Source of the DNA: WTGU01 sp965242855
GTDB taxonomy: Bacteria; Pseudomonadota; Alphaproteobacteria; UBA828
Direction: 5' to 3'
NCBI GenBank assembly: GCA_965242855.1
Contig: OZ251509.1
Location: forward strand, 930,001 to 994,000
DNA length: 64,000 bases
Position 1 is the first letter of the stretch. Each line of letters starts with the position of its first letter. A program made the translations under genes and the position numbers. Under the pieces are notes generated by a model that saw only the letters and a program-made list of their open reading frames with translations, made no database searches and was not told the DNA's origin. Shown piece by piece: positions 41,256 to 49,977 of the stretch.

Positions 41256-41895
41256 CCATGCACTTAATAATTGAACAAACTCTATTGAGTTCCTCTAGAA
41301 GAGAAAATTCATTCAGACAACATGATAGAATACAATCAATTCCCGGCGATCCAACCTCCACTGAGTCTCCATACGTCGTCTCTCTCCAGCATGAAGTGAC
41401 GCAAGGTTCTTCCTGTACTCAAGCTCTCCCCTTCCTGAATCAGTAAACCACACTCTCCTTTCTGTGTCACGGGATATGACAACCCAATGATGGCTAGGAG
41501 CTGTCAAACCAACAATCCCGCAATGCACATTGTGATAGTTGAATATATTCATAAACTCCTCCCAATAAATTGAATTCGATCTGGGTGTATTTTTCCAGAA
41601 AGGATACTCAACATCAATAACTCTATCCTGCCCTCCATAATTTCCATCAATACAACGTTGACAAGCTTTTATCATTCGCGTCATATCTCCAAATGTTGTT
41701 CCATTCCAGAGCACATCGGGCCACCTACTTCGAGCCAATCCTTCACAAGCGATTTGAAACAATATGGAACATTCTTCTTCATTATATCCACATATTTCAT
41801 ATGCATTCGCGATCGCATACATTCCACAAAGACCATCAAATTGCCCTTGATAAGCTGGCACTGATTCACATCCTTTATCTTTTCATCATTGCCCA
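41256..41895. other. Low-GC island
   Basis: About 640 bases with GC content near 40-45% by eye, against roughly 70% around it. Edges are sharp: CGCGTATCTCTTCACC on the left and AATGCTCAACACGGCC on the right. It contains a single gene on the minus strand and lies between two truncated genes. I saw no terminal inverted repeats or transposase. This is horizontally acquired DNA by composition. Confidence 0.85.
41313..41861 (-). CDS. Papain-like (C39-type) cysteine protease, low-GC, acquired
   Basis: About 182 residues, GTG start at 41861 after AAAGGAT. The N-terminal YQGQFDGLCGMYAIANAYEI has a papain-fold nucleophile Cys (C12) in the pattern LCG-x-YAxxN. A SHHWVVISRD segment could supply the catalytic His, and WFTDSG the Asp. 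No signal peptide or membrane segment is visible, so it is probably cytoplasmic. Substrate and role are unknown. Possibilities are a maturation protease, a toxin or effector, or part of a defence island now lost. Catalytic assignments are inferred from order and spacing only. Confidence 0.7.
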   Translation of the reverse strand: MPAYQGQFDGLCGMYAIANAYEICGYNEEECSILFQIACEGLARSRWPDVLWNGTTFGDMTRMIKACQRCIDGNYGGQDRVIDVEYPFWKNTPRSNSIYWEEFMNIFNYHNVHCGIVGLTAPSHHWVVISRDTERRVWFTDSGRGELEYRKNLASLHAGERRRMETQWRLDRRELIVFYHVV

Positions 41896-41899
41896 ATGC

Positions 41900-42199
41900 T
41901 CAACACGGCCAAGCGACGGTGCTTGAGACATCGGTGCAGAAGAAGCTCATAAGTGATGGCCGCGAGGGCGCGCGAGTAAGGATGTCGTCCACGAACATGG
42001 CGCCCGGGCACCATTCGTCGCGGCGGCGGAAGCGGGCCACGGCCTGCTTGCGATCAGCGCCTTCGCCCGCTCGCACCGGGGTCATATGCGCGATCGCTCG
42101 GCCGTGACGGACGCCCGTCACGGTCTCGCCGCGTTCGACCGTTCGGGGTCGGCCCGCCAAATAAGCCTTGGCTTCAGTAGCTTGTACGGCACCACGCAT
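41900..42199 (-). pseudogene. Phd/VapB-type antitoxin fused to a truncated VapC-like toxin start
   Basis: From the ATG at 42199, MRGAVQATEAKAYLAGRPRT, then VERGETVTGVRHGRAIAHM and PVRAGEGADRKQAV is an antitoxin of the Phd/YefM type with the conserved VERGE-x-V-x-x-x-RHGR core. The C terminus has lost its own stop and runs into MSFFCTDVSSTVAWPC (41900-41950), which resembles the first residues of a VapC PIN toxin (M-x-FVLDASV-x-AW). The toxin is cut off where the low-GC island begins. The rest of 42200-42366 holds no recognisable gene. Confidence 0.65.
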
Positions 42200-42366
42200 G
42201 GGAAATTCAACCAAGTTGGCTTGATCGGCCAGAATGTATCGCGGATCGCTCGGGACGTCCAGAGCGCCCGCAACCTCGGGGTAGGAGGAGGGCTCCGGAC
42301 CGTGGCGCGGGCCTGGAGCACGGCGCGTTTTCCTGCTACAGGGCGCTCGTTGAGGGGGAGTCAACG

Positions 42367-42788
42367 ATGGCGACGGACGAACGACACGGCGCGGCGATCA
42401 TCCCGGGCCTGCGCTACGCGGACGCGCCGGGGGCGATCGCGTGGCTTTGCGACGCCTTCGGCTTCGAGAAGCATCTGGTCGTGGCAGGCGAGAACGGGAC
42501 GATCGCCCACGCGCAGCTCACCTTTCGCAACGCCATGATCATGCTGGGTTCGGCCGGAGACGACGCCAAGGGCTGCATGACCGTGCGGCCGGCCGACGCC
42601 GGCGGCGTGACCCAGGCGCCCTACGTCGTCGTGGACGACGTCGACGCCCACTGCGCGCGGGCGCGGGCGGCCGGGGCCGAGATCGTCATGGAGCCGGAAG
42701 ACCAGGACTACGGCGGGCGCCTCTATTCCTGCCGCGACCCCGAGAAGCACCTGTGGCACTTCGGCAGCTACGATCCGTGGAAGGAGGG

Positions 42789-42792
<4 letters not shown>
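42367..42792 (+). CDS. VOC family (glyoxalase/bleomycin-resistance fold) protein
   Basis: 141 residues. Single-domain VOC protein with IIPGLRYADAPGAIAWLCDA, GFEKHLVVAGENGTIAHAQL, YVVVDDVDAHCARARAAGAE and a C-terminal DPEKHLWHFGSYDPW. Such proteins include stress and antibiotic-binding factors; no specific role can be read. Start ATG after GAGGGGGAGTCAACG. It converges on the carboxylase gene, overlapping by 4 bases. Confidence 0.9.
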
Positions 42793-44321
<1,529 letters not shown>

Positions 44322-44389
44322 GGCCTCCCTTCCGGCGGCGGGCGGGCCGTGTCATATCACGAATCCGCCCTTCGGTGCGCGGCCCGTCG

Positions 44390-45085
44390 TCAGGCGGCGA
44401 GGAGGCGGAAGAGGCGGGCGGCGCAGGCGACGTCGTCGGTCAGGCGCCGGCAGCGTTCGGCGAGTTCGGGGTCCGCGCCCCAGCGCTCCATCTGGTAGCG
44501 CTCGTCCACGAGCGCGGCGTCCGCGGCGGCGGCGTCGTCGAGGCGCCCGCAGTGGAGCGCCAGCGCGACCACCAGCGAACCCAGCGCGCCGGTCGCGAAG
44601 CCGAGGCCGGCGAGCGCGAGGTCGTCCGGCGCCGCCACCGCCGCCCGCAGCGCCGCCAGCGCCGCCGGCTCCTGCGGCAGCGGGCGGAGGCCGGTCGTCA
44701 CCGCGAGGCGGGCGCCGTAGCGCGCCGCCGCCCATTCCACGAGAGGCTGCCACGCCGCCTCCTGCCGCGCGGCGAGGGCCGGCGGCGCGGCGGCGCGGTA
44801 GCAGACGAGGTCGGTCTCCGCGTAGCGCGCGACGGCGGCGACCGCGCCCGGCCGCGCCGCGGGCACGAGATCGAGCGCGGCGCAGACGAGGCGCGTCAGC
44901 GGCATGGCCTCGCGCCGGACGCGCTCCCCCTGCGCCGCCCATTCCTCGGCGAGGGCTTCGGCGAGCGCCGCCCCCGGCACCGCAAGCGGCCGCCCGGCGG
45001 GGGTGTGCACCGGCTTGCCGTCGAGCGCGACCCCGTATCCGCCGGCGGCCGGCGCGCACCGGGCCTCCCGGTAGAACCGCCTCAC
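44390..45085 (-). CDS. ATP12 family F1-ATPase assembly chaperone
   Basis: 231 residues. MRRFYREARCAPAAGGYGVA, LDGKPVHTPAGRPLAVPGAA and EEWAAQGERVRREAMPLTRL are signatures of the ATP12 family, known from mitochondria and Alphaproteobacteria, where it binds the F1 alpha subunit before assembly. Its ATG overlaps the stop of the pseudouridine synthase gene, and that gene and ATP12 are often neighbours in this class. Confidence 0.93.
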   Translation of the reverse strand: MRRFYREARCAPAAGGYGVALDGKPVHTPAGRPLAVPGAALAEALAEEWAAQGERVRREAMPLTRLVCAALDLVPAARPGAVAAVARYAETDLVCYRAAAPPALAARQEAAWQPLVEWAAARYGARLAVTTGLRPLPQEPAALAALRAAVAAPDDLALAGLGFATGALGSLVVALALHCGRLDDAAAADAALVDERYQMERWGADPELAERCRRLTDDVACAARLFRLLAA

Positions 45086-46074
45086 CGCCGCCGCCGCGGG
45101 CGCTCGTCAGCCGCGAAGGCGGCGAAGTCGCCGCCCGCGGGCGCCGCCTCGAAACCGAGCGTCCGCCAGCTCTCCGCCATGTGCGGCGGCAGCGGCGCGG
45201 CCACGACCAGCGGCTCCCGCCCCTCCCTGGGCAGGGCGACGGCGCGGGCGTGCAGGTGCAGGCGCGGCGCGAAGCCGGGCGGGAAGGCCGCCGCGCCGCC
45301 GTATTTGCCGTCCCCGACGATGGGATGGCCGAAGACCGACGCGGCGTGGGCGCGGAGCTGATGGGTGCGCCCGGTGCGCGGCATCAGCGCGAGCCACGCG
45401 AGGCGGCGGCCGGCGGCCTCGACCACCGCGTAGTCCGTCACCGCGCGGGCGCCGCCCTCGTCCACGGGCACGACCCGCTCGCCGGCGCCGGCCCGCCGTT
45501 TGGCGAGCGGCGCGTCGATCCGCCCGCGCGCCGGCCGCGGGCGGCCCACCACGAGCGCCCAGTAGAGCTTGCGCAGCCGGCGCCCGCGGAAGAGCGTCGC
45601 GAGCGCCCGCGCGGCCCGCGCATGCCGGGCCAGGAGGAGGACGCCGCTGGTGTCGCGGTCGAGCCGGTGCGCCAGCCGCGGCGTCTCGTCCGCATCGAAG
45701 CGGAGCGCGTCCAGCATGGCGTCGAGGTGGCGGACGACGCGGCTGCCGCCCTGCACCGGCAGGCCGGGCGGCTTGTCGAGCGCGATCACGTCCGCGTCGC
45801 GGTAGAGCACGGCGGCCCGCAGCGCCTCGGCCTCCGCCGGGCGCGGCGGCGCGGCGGCGCGGCGTTCCGGCCCCGCCTCGCCCGGAACGGAGAGCGGCGG
45901 CACCCGGATCCGGTCGCCCGCGGCGAGGCGGGTGCCGGCGCGGGCGCGCTTGCCGTTCACCCGGATCTGGCCGGTCCGCAGCAGCTTCTCCAGGCGGCCG
46001 TGCGCGAGCCCCGGGTAGCGCCGCCGGAACCAGCGGTCGAGCCGTTGCCGGGCGTCCTCCGGCGAGACCTCCAT
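45082..46074 (-). CDS. RluA-family 23S rRNA pseudouridine synthase
   Basis: About 330 residues. An N-terminal S4-like domain (ARQRLDRWFRRRYPGLAHGR) precedes the catalytic domain with IALDKPPGLPVQGG and the catalytic Asp in RLAHRLDRDTSGVLLLARH. The segment LMPRTGRTHQLRAHAASVFG is also typical. RluC/RluD-type; the exact target uridine is not clear. Start ATG 46074, downstream of crcB. Confidence 0.93.
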   Translation of the reverse strand: MEVSPEDARQRLDRWFRRRYPGLAHGRLEKLLRTGQIRVNGKRARAGTRLAAGDRIRVPPLSVPGEAGPERRAAAPPRPAEAEALRAAVLYRDADVIALDKPPGLPVQGGSRVVRHLDAMLDALRFDADETPRLAHRLDRDTSGVLLLARHARAARALATLFRGRRLRKLYWALVVGRPRPARGRIDAPLAKRRAGAGERVVPVDEGGARAVTDYAVVEAAGRRLAWLALMPRTGRTHQLRAHAASVFGHPIVGDGKYGGAAAFPPGFAPRLHLHARAVALPREGREPLVVAAPLPPHMAESWRTLGFEAAPAGGDFAAFAADERPRRRR

Positions 46075-46088
46075 CGCTCCGCCCGCCG

Positions 46089-46478
46089 TCAGAGCACGGC
46101 GCGCACGAGCCGGAGCCCGAGCCAGAAGCCGCCCAGCGAGAGGACGACCGAAAGCGCGATATAGAGCATCGCCCGCCCGGCCTCGCCGCGCTCCAGCAGG
46201 GCGACGCTGTCCGCCGAGAAGGCGGAGAAGGTGGTGAAGCCGCCGAGCAGCCCGACGAACAGGAAGCGCTGGACGAGGACGCCGGCGTCGAAGGAGGCCG
46301 CCAGGCCCTGCGTCAGGGCGCCGAGAACGAGCGAGCCGGCGACGTTCGCCGCGAGGGTTCCGTAGGGAAAGCCCGCGCCCAGAGCCGCCGCCAGCCCGCG
46401 CTCGACGGCGCCGACGACGTAATACCGCCCCACCGCGCCGAGGGCGCCGCCGAGCGCGATCGCGAGCGCGGTCTTCAC
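46089..46478 (-). CDS. crcB: Fluoride channel protein CrcB/Fluc
   Basis: About 129 residues, four hydrophobic segments. Key features are ALGGALGAVGRYYV, PYGTLAANVAGSLVLGALTQ with the pore Asn, and GLLGGFTTFSAFSADSV. It exports fluoride as an antiparallel dimer. The GTG start at 46478 overlaps the rarA stop. No fluoride riboswitch is apparent because the gene is inside an operon. Confidence 0.95.
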   Translation of the reverse strand: MKTALAIALGGALGAVGRYYVVGAVERGLAAALGAGFPYGTLAANVAGSLVLGALTQGLAASFDAGVLVQRFLFVGLLGGFTTFSAFSADSVALLERGEAGRAMLYIALSVVLSLGGFWLGLRLVRAVL

Positions 46479-47800
46479 GGCTCCTCCTCCGGCCCGGCGC
46501 CGACCCTGGCGCGGCGCAGCTTGCACCAATAGGCGAGACGCTTGCGCACCTCCCGCTCGAAGCCGCGTTCACGCGGCTCGTAGAAGGCGCGCCGGGGCAT
46601 GTCGTCGGGGAAGTAGTCCTGGGCCGAGAAGCCTTCCTCGGTGTCATGGTCGTAAACGTAGCCCTCGGCGTAGCCGAGTTCCTTCATCAGCTTCGTCGGC
46701 GCGTTGAGGATGTGCTTGGGCGGCATCAGCGATCCGGTTTCGCGGGCCGCCTTCATCGCGGCGGAAAACGCGCGGTAGCTCGCGTTGGATTTGGCCGCCG
46801 TCCCCAGATAGATCACGACCTGGGCGATGGCCAGTTCGCCCTCGGGCGCGCCCAGGCGCTCATAGGCCTCCCAGCCGGCGAGGGCCTGGGGCAGGGCGCC
46901 CGGGTCGGCGAGGCCCACGTCCTCGGAGGCGAAACGGACCAGCCGCCGGGCGACGTAGCGCGGGTCCTCGCCGCCGGCGAACATGCGCGCGAGCCAGTAG
47001 AGGGCGGCGTCGGTGTCCGAGCCGCGCAGCGATTTGTGCAGGGCGGAGATCAGGTTGTAGTGACCGTCCTGGGATTTGTCGTAGAGCGGCGCGCGGCGCT
47101 GCACGCGCTCCATGAGCGCCGCGACGTCCAGGAGCGGGGCGGTCGCGGCCGCGAACAGCGCCTCGGCCAGGTTGAGGAGGGCGCGGCCGTCGCCGTCGGC
47201 CATCGCGCGGAGCGCGAGGCGGGCGTCGGTGGTCAGCGGCAGGGCGCGCCCCTCCGCGCCCTCGGCGCGCGCGAGCAGCGTCTCCAGCGCCGCATCGTCC
47301 AGGCGGCCCAACACCAGGACGCGGCAGCGGGAGAGCAGCGCGCCGTTGATCTCGAAGGACGGGTTCTCGGTCGTCGCGCCGACGAGCACCACGGTGCCGT
47401 CCTCGACCACGGGCAGGAAGGCGTCCTGCTGGGCCCGGTTGAAGCGGTGGATCTCGTCGACGAAGAGCAGCGTCCCTCGCCCCGCGGCGCGGCGCTCGCG
47501 CGCTGTGGCGAAGACCTTGCGCAGCTCGGCGACGCCGGAAAAGACCGCGCTCAGCGGCTCGAACAGGAGGTCCGTGTGGTCGGCGAGAAGGCGGGCGATG
47601 GTGGTCTTGCCGCAGCCCGGCGGCCCCCAGAGGACGATGGACGAAAGCGCGCCGCCGGCCGCCACGCGCGCGAGTGGGCCTTCGCCCCGGAGCAGACGGT
47701 CCTGGCCCACGACCTCGTTCAGCGCGCGCGGCCGCAGCCGGTCGGCCAGAGGCCGCGGCGCCTCGCCCTCGAACAGGCCGGGCGCCTCCGGCCGCGTCAT
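46475..47800 (-). CDS. rarA: Replication-associated recombination protein A (RarA/MgsA)
   Basis: 441 residues, AAA+ ATPase of the WRNIP1/RarA family. Walker A is GPPGCGKTT (residues 59-67) and Walker B TLLFVDEIHRFNRAQQD, followed by GATTENPSFEINGALLSRCR and a C-terminal MgsA domain (GEDPRYVARRLVRFASEDVG). It acts at stalled replication forks. First of rarA-crcB-rlu-ATP12, all linked by overlaps or small gaps. Confidence 0.96.
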   Translation of the reverse strand: MTRPEAPGLFEGEAPRPLADRLRPRALNEVVGQDRLLRGEGPLARVAAGGALSSIVLWGPPGCGKTTIARLLADHTDLLFEPLSAVFSGVAELRKVFATARERRAAGRGTLLFVDEIHRFNRAQQDAFLPVVEDGTVVLVGATTENPSFEINGALLSRCRVLVLGRLDDAALETLLARAEGAEGRALPLTTDARLALRAMADGDGRALLNLAEALFAAATAPLLDVAALMERVQRRAPLYDKSQDGHYNLISALHKSLRGSDTDAALYWLARMFAGGEDPRYVARRLVRFASEDVGLADPGALPQALAGWEAYERLGAPEGELAIAQVVIYLGTAAKSNASYRAFSAAMKAARETGSLMPPKHILNAPTKLMKELGYAEGYVYDHDTEEGFSAQDYFPDDMPRRAFYEPRERGFEREVRKRLAYWCKLRRARVGAGPEEEP

Positions 47801-47805
47801 CGGCG

Positions 47806-48048
47806 CTATCCGCCCTTGAAGGGGCGGAACAGGCTGAGGGTGTCGGCCTCCTTCAGGGGCGTTTCGGGCCAGCGGTCGCGGGGCACCGCCGCGCCGTTCA
47901 CCATGGCCAGAAGCGCGCGGTCGCCTTCCAGCCCGAGGGCGGCGAAGGCGTCGGTCACGCGCGCCCCCTCGGCCAGGTGGATGTCCCGTCTCCCGTCGGG
48001 GCCGAAGCGCGGAAGCTCGAGGGCGACGAGCTCCACGACGATCCTCAT
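47806..48048 (-). CDS. MoaD/ThiS-like ubiquitin-fold protein paired with AOR
   Basis: 80 residues, MRIVVELVALELPRFGPDGR to the C-terminal LFRPFKGG. The terminal Gly-Gly is the sulfur-carrier tail of MoaD/ThiS proteins. The ATG overlaps the stop of the aldehyde ferredoxin oxidoreductase gene (ATGA). The partnership suggests a role in building the tungsto- or molybdopterin cofactor of that enzyme; this is inferred from context. Confidence 0.85.
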   Translation of the reverse strand: MRIVVELVALELPRFGPDGRRDIHLAEGARVTDAFAALGLEGDRALLAMVNGAAVPRDRWPETPLKEADTLSLFRPFKGG

Positions 48049-49874
48049 GCGAGGCCGAGGCGGCGCCTGGTTTGCGCCGTCGGCCGGCCGTCCTTCGTCC
48101 AGCCGCGCAGCGCGTAATAGTCGGGCAGCATCTCGTCCAGCCGGCAGACCTGGCCCTTGCCGGAGCCGCTCTTCGCCGCCTCCTTGAGGATGCGCGCCGG
48201 CAGGGTGTCGTCCGCCGCCGTCATGCCGGCATCCAGGTTGAACTGGCGTTCGAGGTTCCAGATGCGCTCCCCCACCTCGTGGAGCCGCTCGACGGTCCAC
48301 CTCCCGTCGCAGGCGGCGTCGACCAGGCCGGCCACCTCGTCGATCCCCCAGACCATCATGGGGAAGGCGCAAAGGCCGGTGGAGTCCACGGCGGCGTTGG
48401 CGTCCTGGCTCTCCTTCACGATCCTGGCCTTGCCTTCGAGCCTGCCGCCGGAGAAATCGTCCTCGTAGGGGTCGGCGCGCAGGTGGCAGGCGCCGCGGTT
48501 GCTGGTGGCGTAGGCGAGCCCCATGCCCTGCATCGAGCGGCCGTCGTAACCGGGAAACTCCTGGCCCTTCGCGACCATGGCGAATGCGGGGCGGCCGTAT
48601 TTCTCGCACAGCAATTTGGCGCCGAGCCCGAGCTCCTTGCCGAAACCGGCGCCCGTCCCCGCCTGCTCCGCCGCCGCGACGAGGGCTTGCGCGGACCCGA
48701 ATTCGTAGGCGACGCCGCCGGTCTCCGCAGCGCCGATGGCGCCAGCTTCGTAGAGCTCCATCGCCGCCGCGACCGTCGCGCCGAAGGAGATCGGATCCAT
48801 CCCCTCCTCGTTGCAGACGAAGTTGGCGTAGGTCGCGGCCTCGATGTCGTCGACTCCGACCATCGGCCCCAGCGAATAGGCCGATTCGTATTCGAGGCCG
48901 CCGCTCACGTTCCTGTAACGCTCCCGCCCCTTGATCGCGAAGTGGGCCGGGTCCATCTTCGAGGCGCGCTGGCAGCCGATGGTGCAGGCGAAACAGGCCC
49001 GGTTGGCGACCAGATTGGCGGCGCCGTCCGAACGCCGCTTCGCCGTCATCGCGTCCGGGTTGAGCCTGTCGGCGCCCTCGAATTGTACGTCGCGGTTGTT
49101 GCGCGTCGGCAGGCTGCCGAAGGCCTGGGTCACGTCGATCATGGAGAGCGTGCCGGTGCGCGCGAGGTCGGCGCGGGTCTGGCTCGCGGCGAGGGCGGCG
49201 GCGGCGTGCTCCACGGCCCCGGCGAAGGCGTCGGCGTCGTCCACCGCCACGCCCCTGGTGCCGCGCACCGCGATCGCCTTCAGGTTCTTCGCGCCCATCA
49301 CGGCGCCGACGCCGGAGCGCCCGGCGGCGCGGTCCAGGTCGTTCATGACGCAGGCGAAGCGGCAGCCGGTTTCGCCGGCGCGGCCGATCGAGGCGATCTT
49401 GATGGCGCCGTCCTGGTGACGCGCCCGGATCAGGGGCTCCGTCTCCCATACCGACCTGCCCCAGACGAAGCCCTCGGCGTCCAGGAGTGCGGCCGCGTCG
49501 TCCCTGATGTGGAGATAGACGGGCTTCGGCGACCGGCCTTCGCAGATCACCATGTCCCATCCCGCGAGCTTGAGCTCGCCGCCGAAATAGCCGCCCGCGT
49601 TGGAGCAGGCGATGGCGTTGGTCAGGGCGCCCTTGGTGACCACCGTGTAGCGCCCGCCGGTCGGCGCCGTGGTGCCGGTGAGCGGACCGGTGGCGAAGAT
49701 CAGCTTGTTCGCCGGCGAGAGGGGGTCGGCCTTCGGGTCCATCTCGGCGGCGAGATACTTGCTGGCGAGGCCCCGGCTGCCCAGATATTCGGACGCCCAG
49801 GCCATGTCGAGGGGCTCTTCCGCGCACACCCCGGCGGTGAGATCGACGCGCAACAGTCTGCCTTGCCATGCCAT
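48045..49874 (-). CDS. Aldehyde ferredoxin oxidoreductase (tungsten-pterin family)
   Basis: About 609 residues from the ATG at 49874, after GGGAGGAGCGCC. The fold-typical N terminus is MAWQGRLLRVDLTAG. The pterin-binding region includes GRAGETGCRFACVMNDLDRA and GRSGVGAVMGAKNLKAIAV. The [4Fe-4S] ligands are C294, C297, C301 (RACFACTIGC) and C502 (DSTGLCAFPMM). It oxidises aldehydes to acids with ferredoxin or, in some bacteria, NAD via partners; no partner iron-sulfur or flavin subunits are next to it. The enzyme family is unusual in aerobic Alphaproteobacteria. Confidence 0.93.
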   Translation of the reverse strand: MAWQGRLLRVDLTAGVCAEEPLDMAWASEYLGSRGLASKYLAAEMDPKADPLSPANKLIFATGPLTGTTAPTGGRYTVVTKGALTNAIACSNAGGYFGGELKLAGWDMVICEGRSPKPVYLHIRDDAAALLDAEGFVWGRSVWETEPLIRARHQDGAIKIASIGRAGETGCRFACVMNDLDRAAGRSGVGAVMGAKNLKAIAVRGTRGVAVDDADAFAGAVEHAAAALAASQTRADLARTGTLSMIDVTQAFGSLPTRNNRDVQFEGADRLNPDAMTAKRRSDGAANLVANRACFACTIGCQRASKMDPAHFAIKGRERYRNVSGGLEYESAYSLGPMVGVDDIEAATYANFVCNEEGMDPISFGATVAAAMELYEAGAIGAAETGGVAYEFGSAQALVAAAEQAGTGAGFGKELGLGAKLLCEKYGRPAFAMVAKGQEFPGYDGRSMQGMGLAYATSNRGACHLRADPYEDDFSGGRLEGKARIVKESQDANAAVDSTGLCAFPMMVWGIDEVAGLVDAACDGRWTVERLHEVGERIWNLERQFNLDAGMTAADDTLPARILKEAAKSGSGKGQVCRLDEMLPDYYALRGWTKDGRPTAQTRRRLGLA

Positions 49875-49977
49875 GGCGCTCCTCCCCGCTGTCCGCCCGC
49901 CGATGATAGCACGCTCCGTCTCCAGGGGGGCGTTCTGGTATCGCGTGGTGTATGCTACCGCCAGTAAGGAGGACAGC

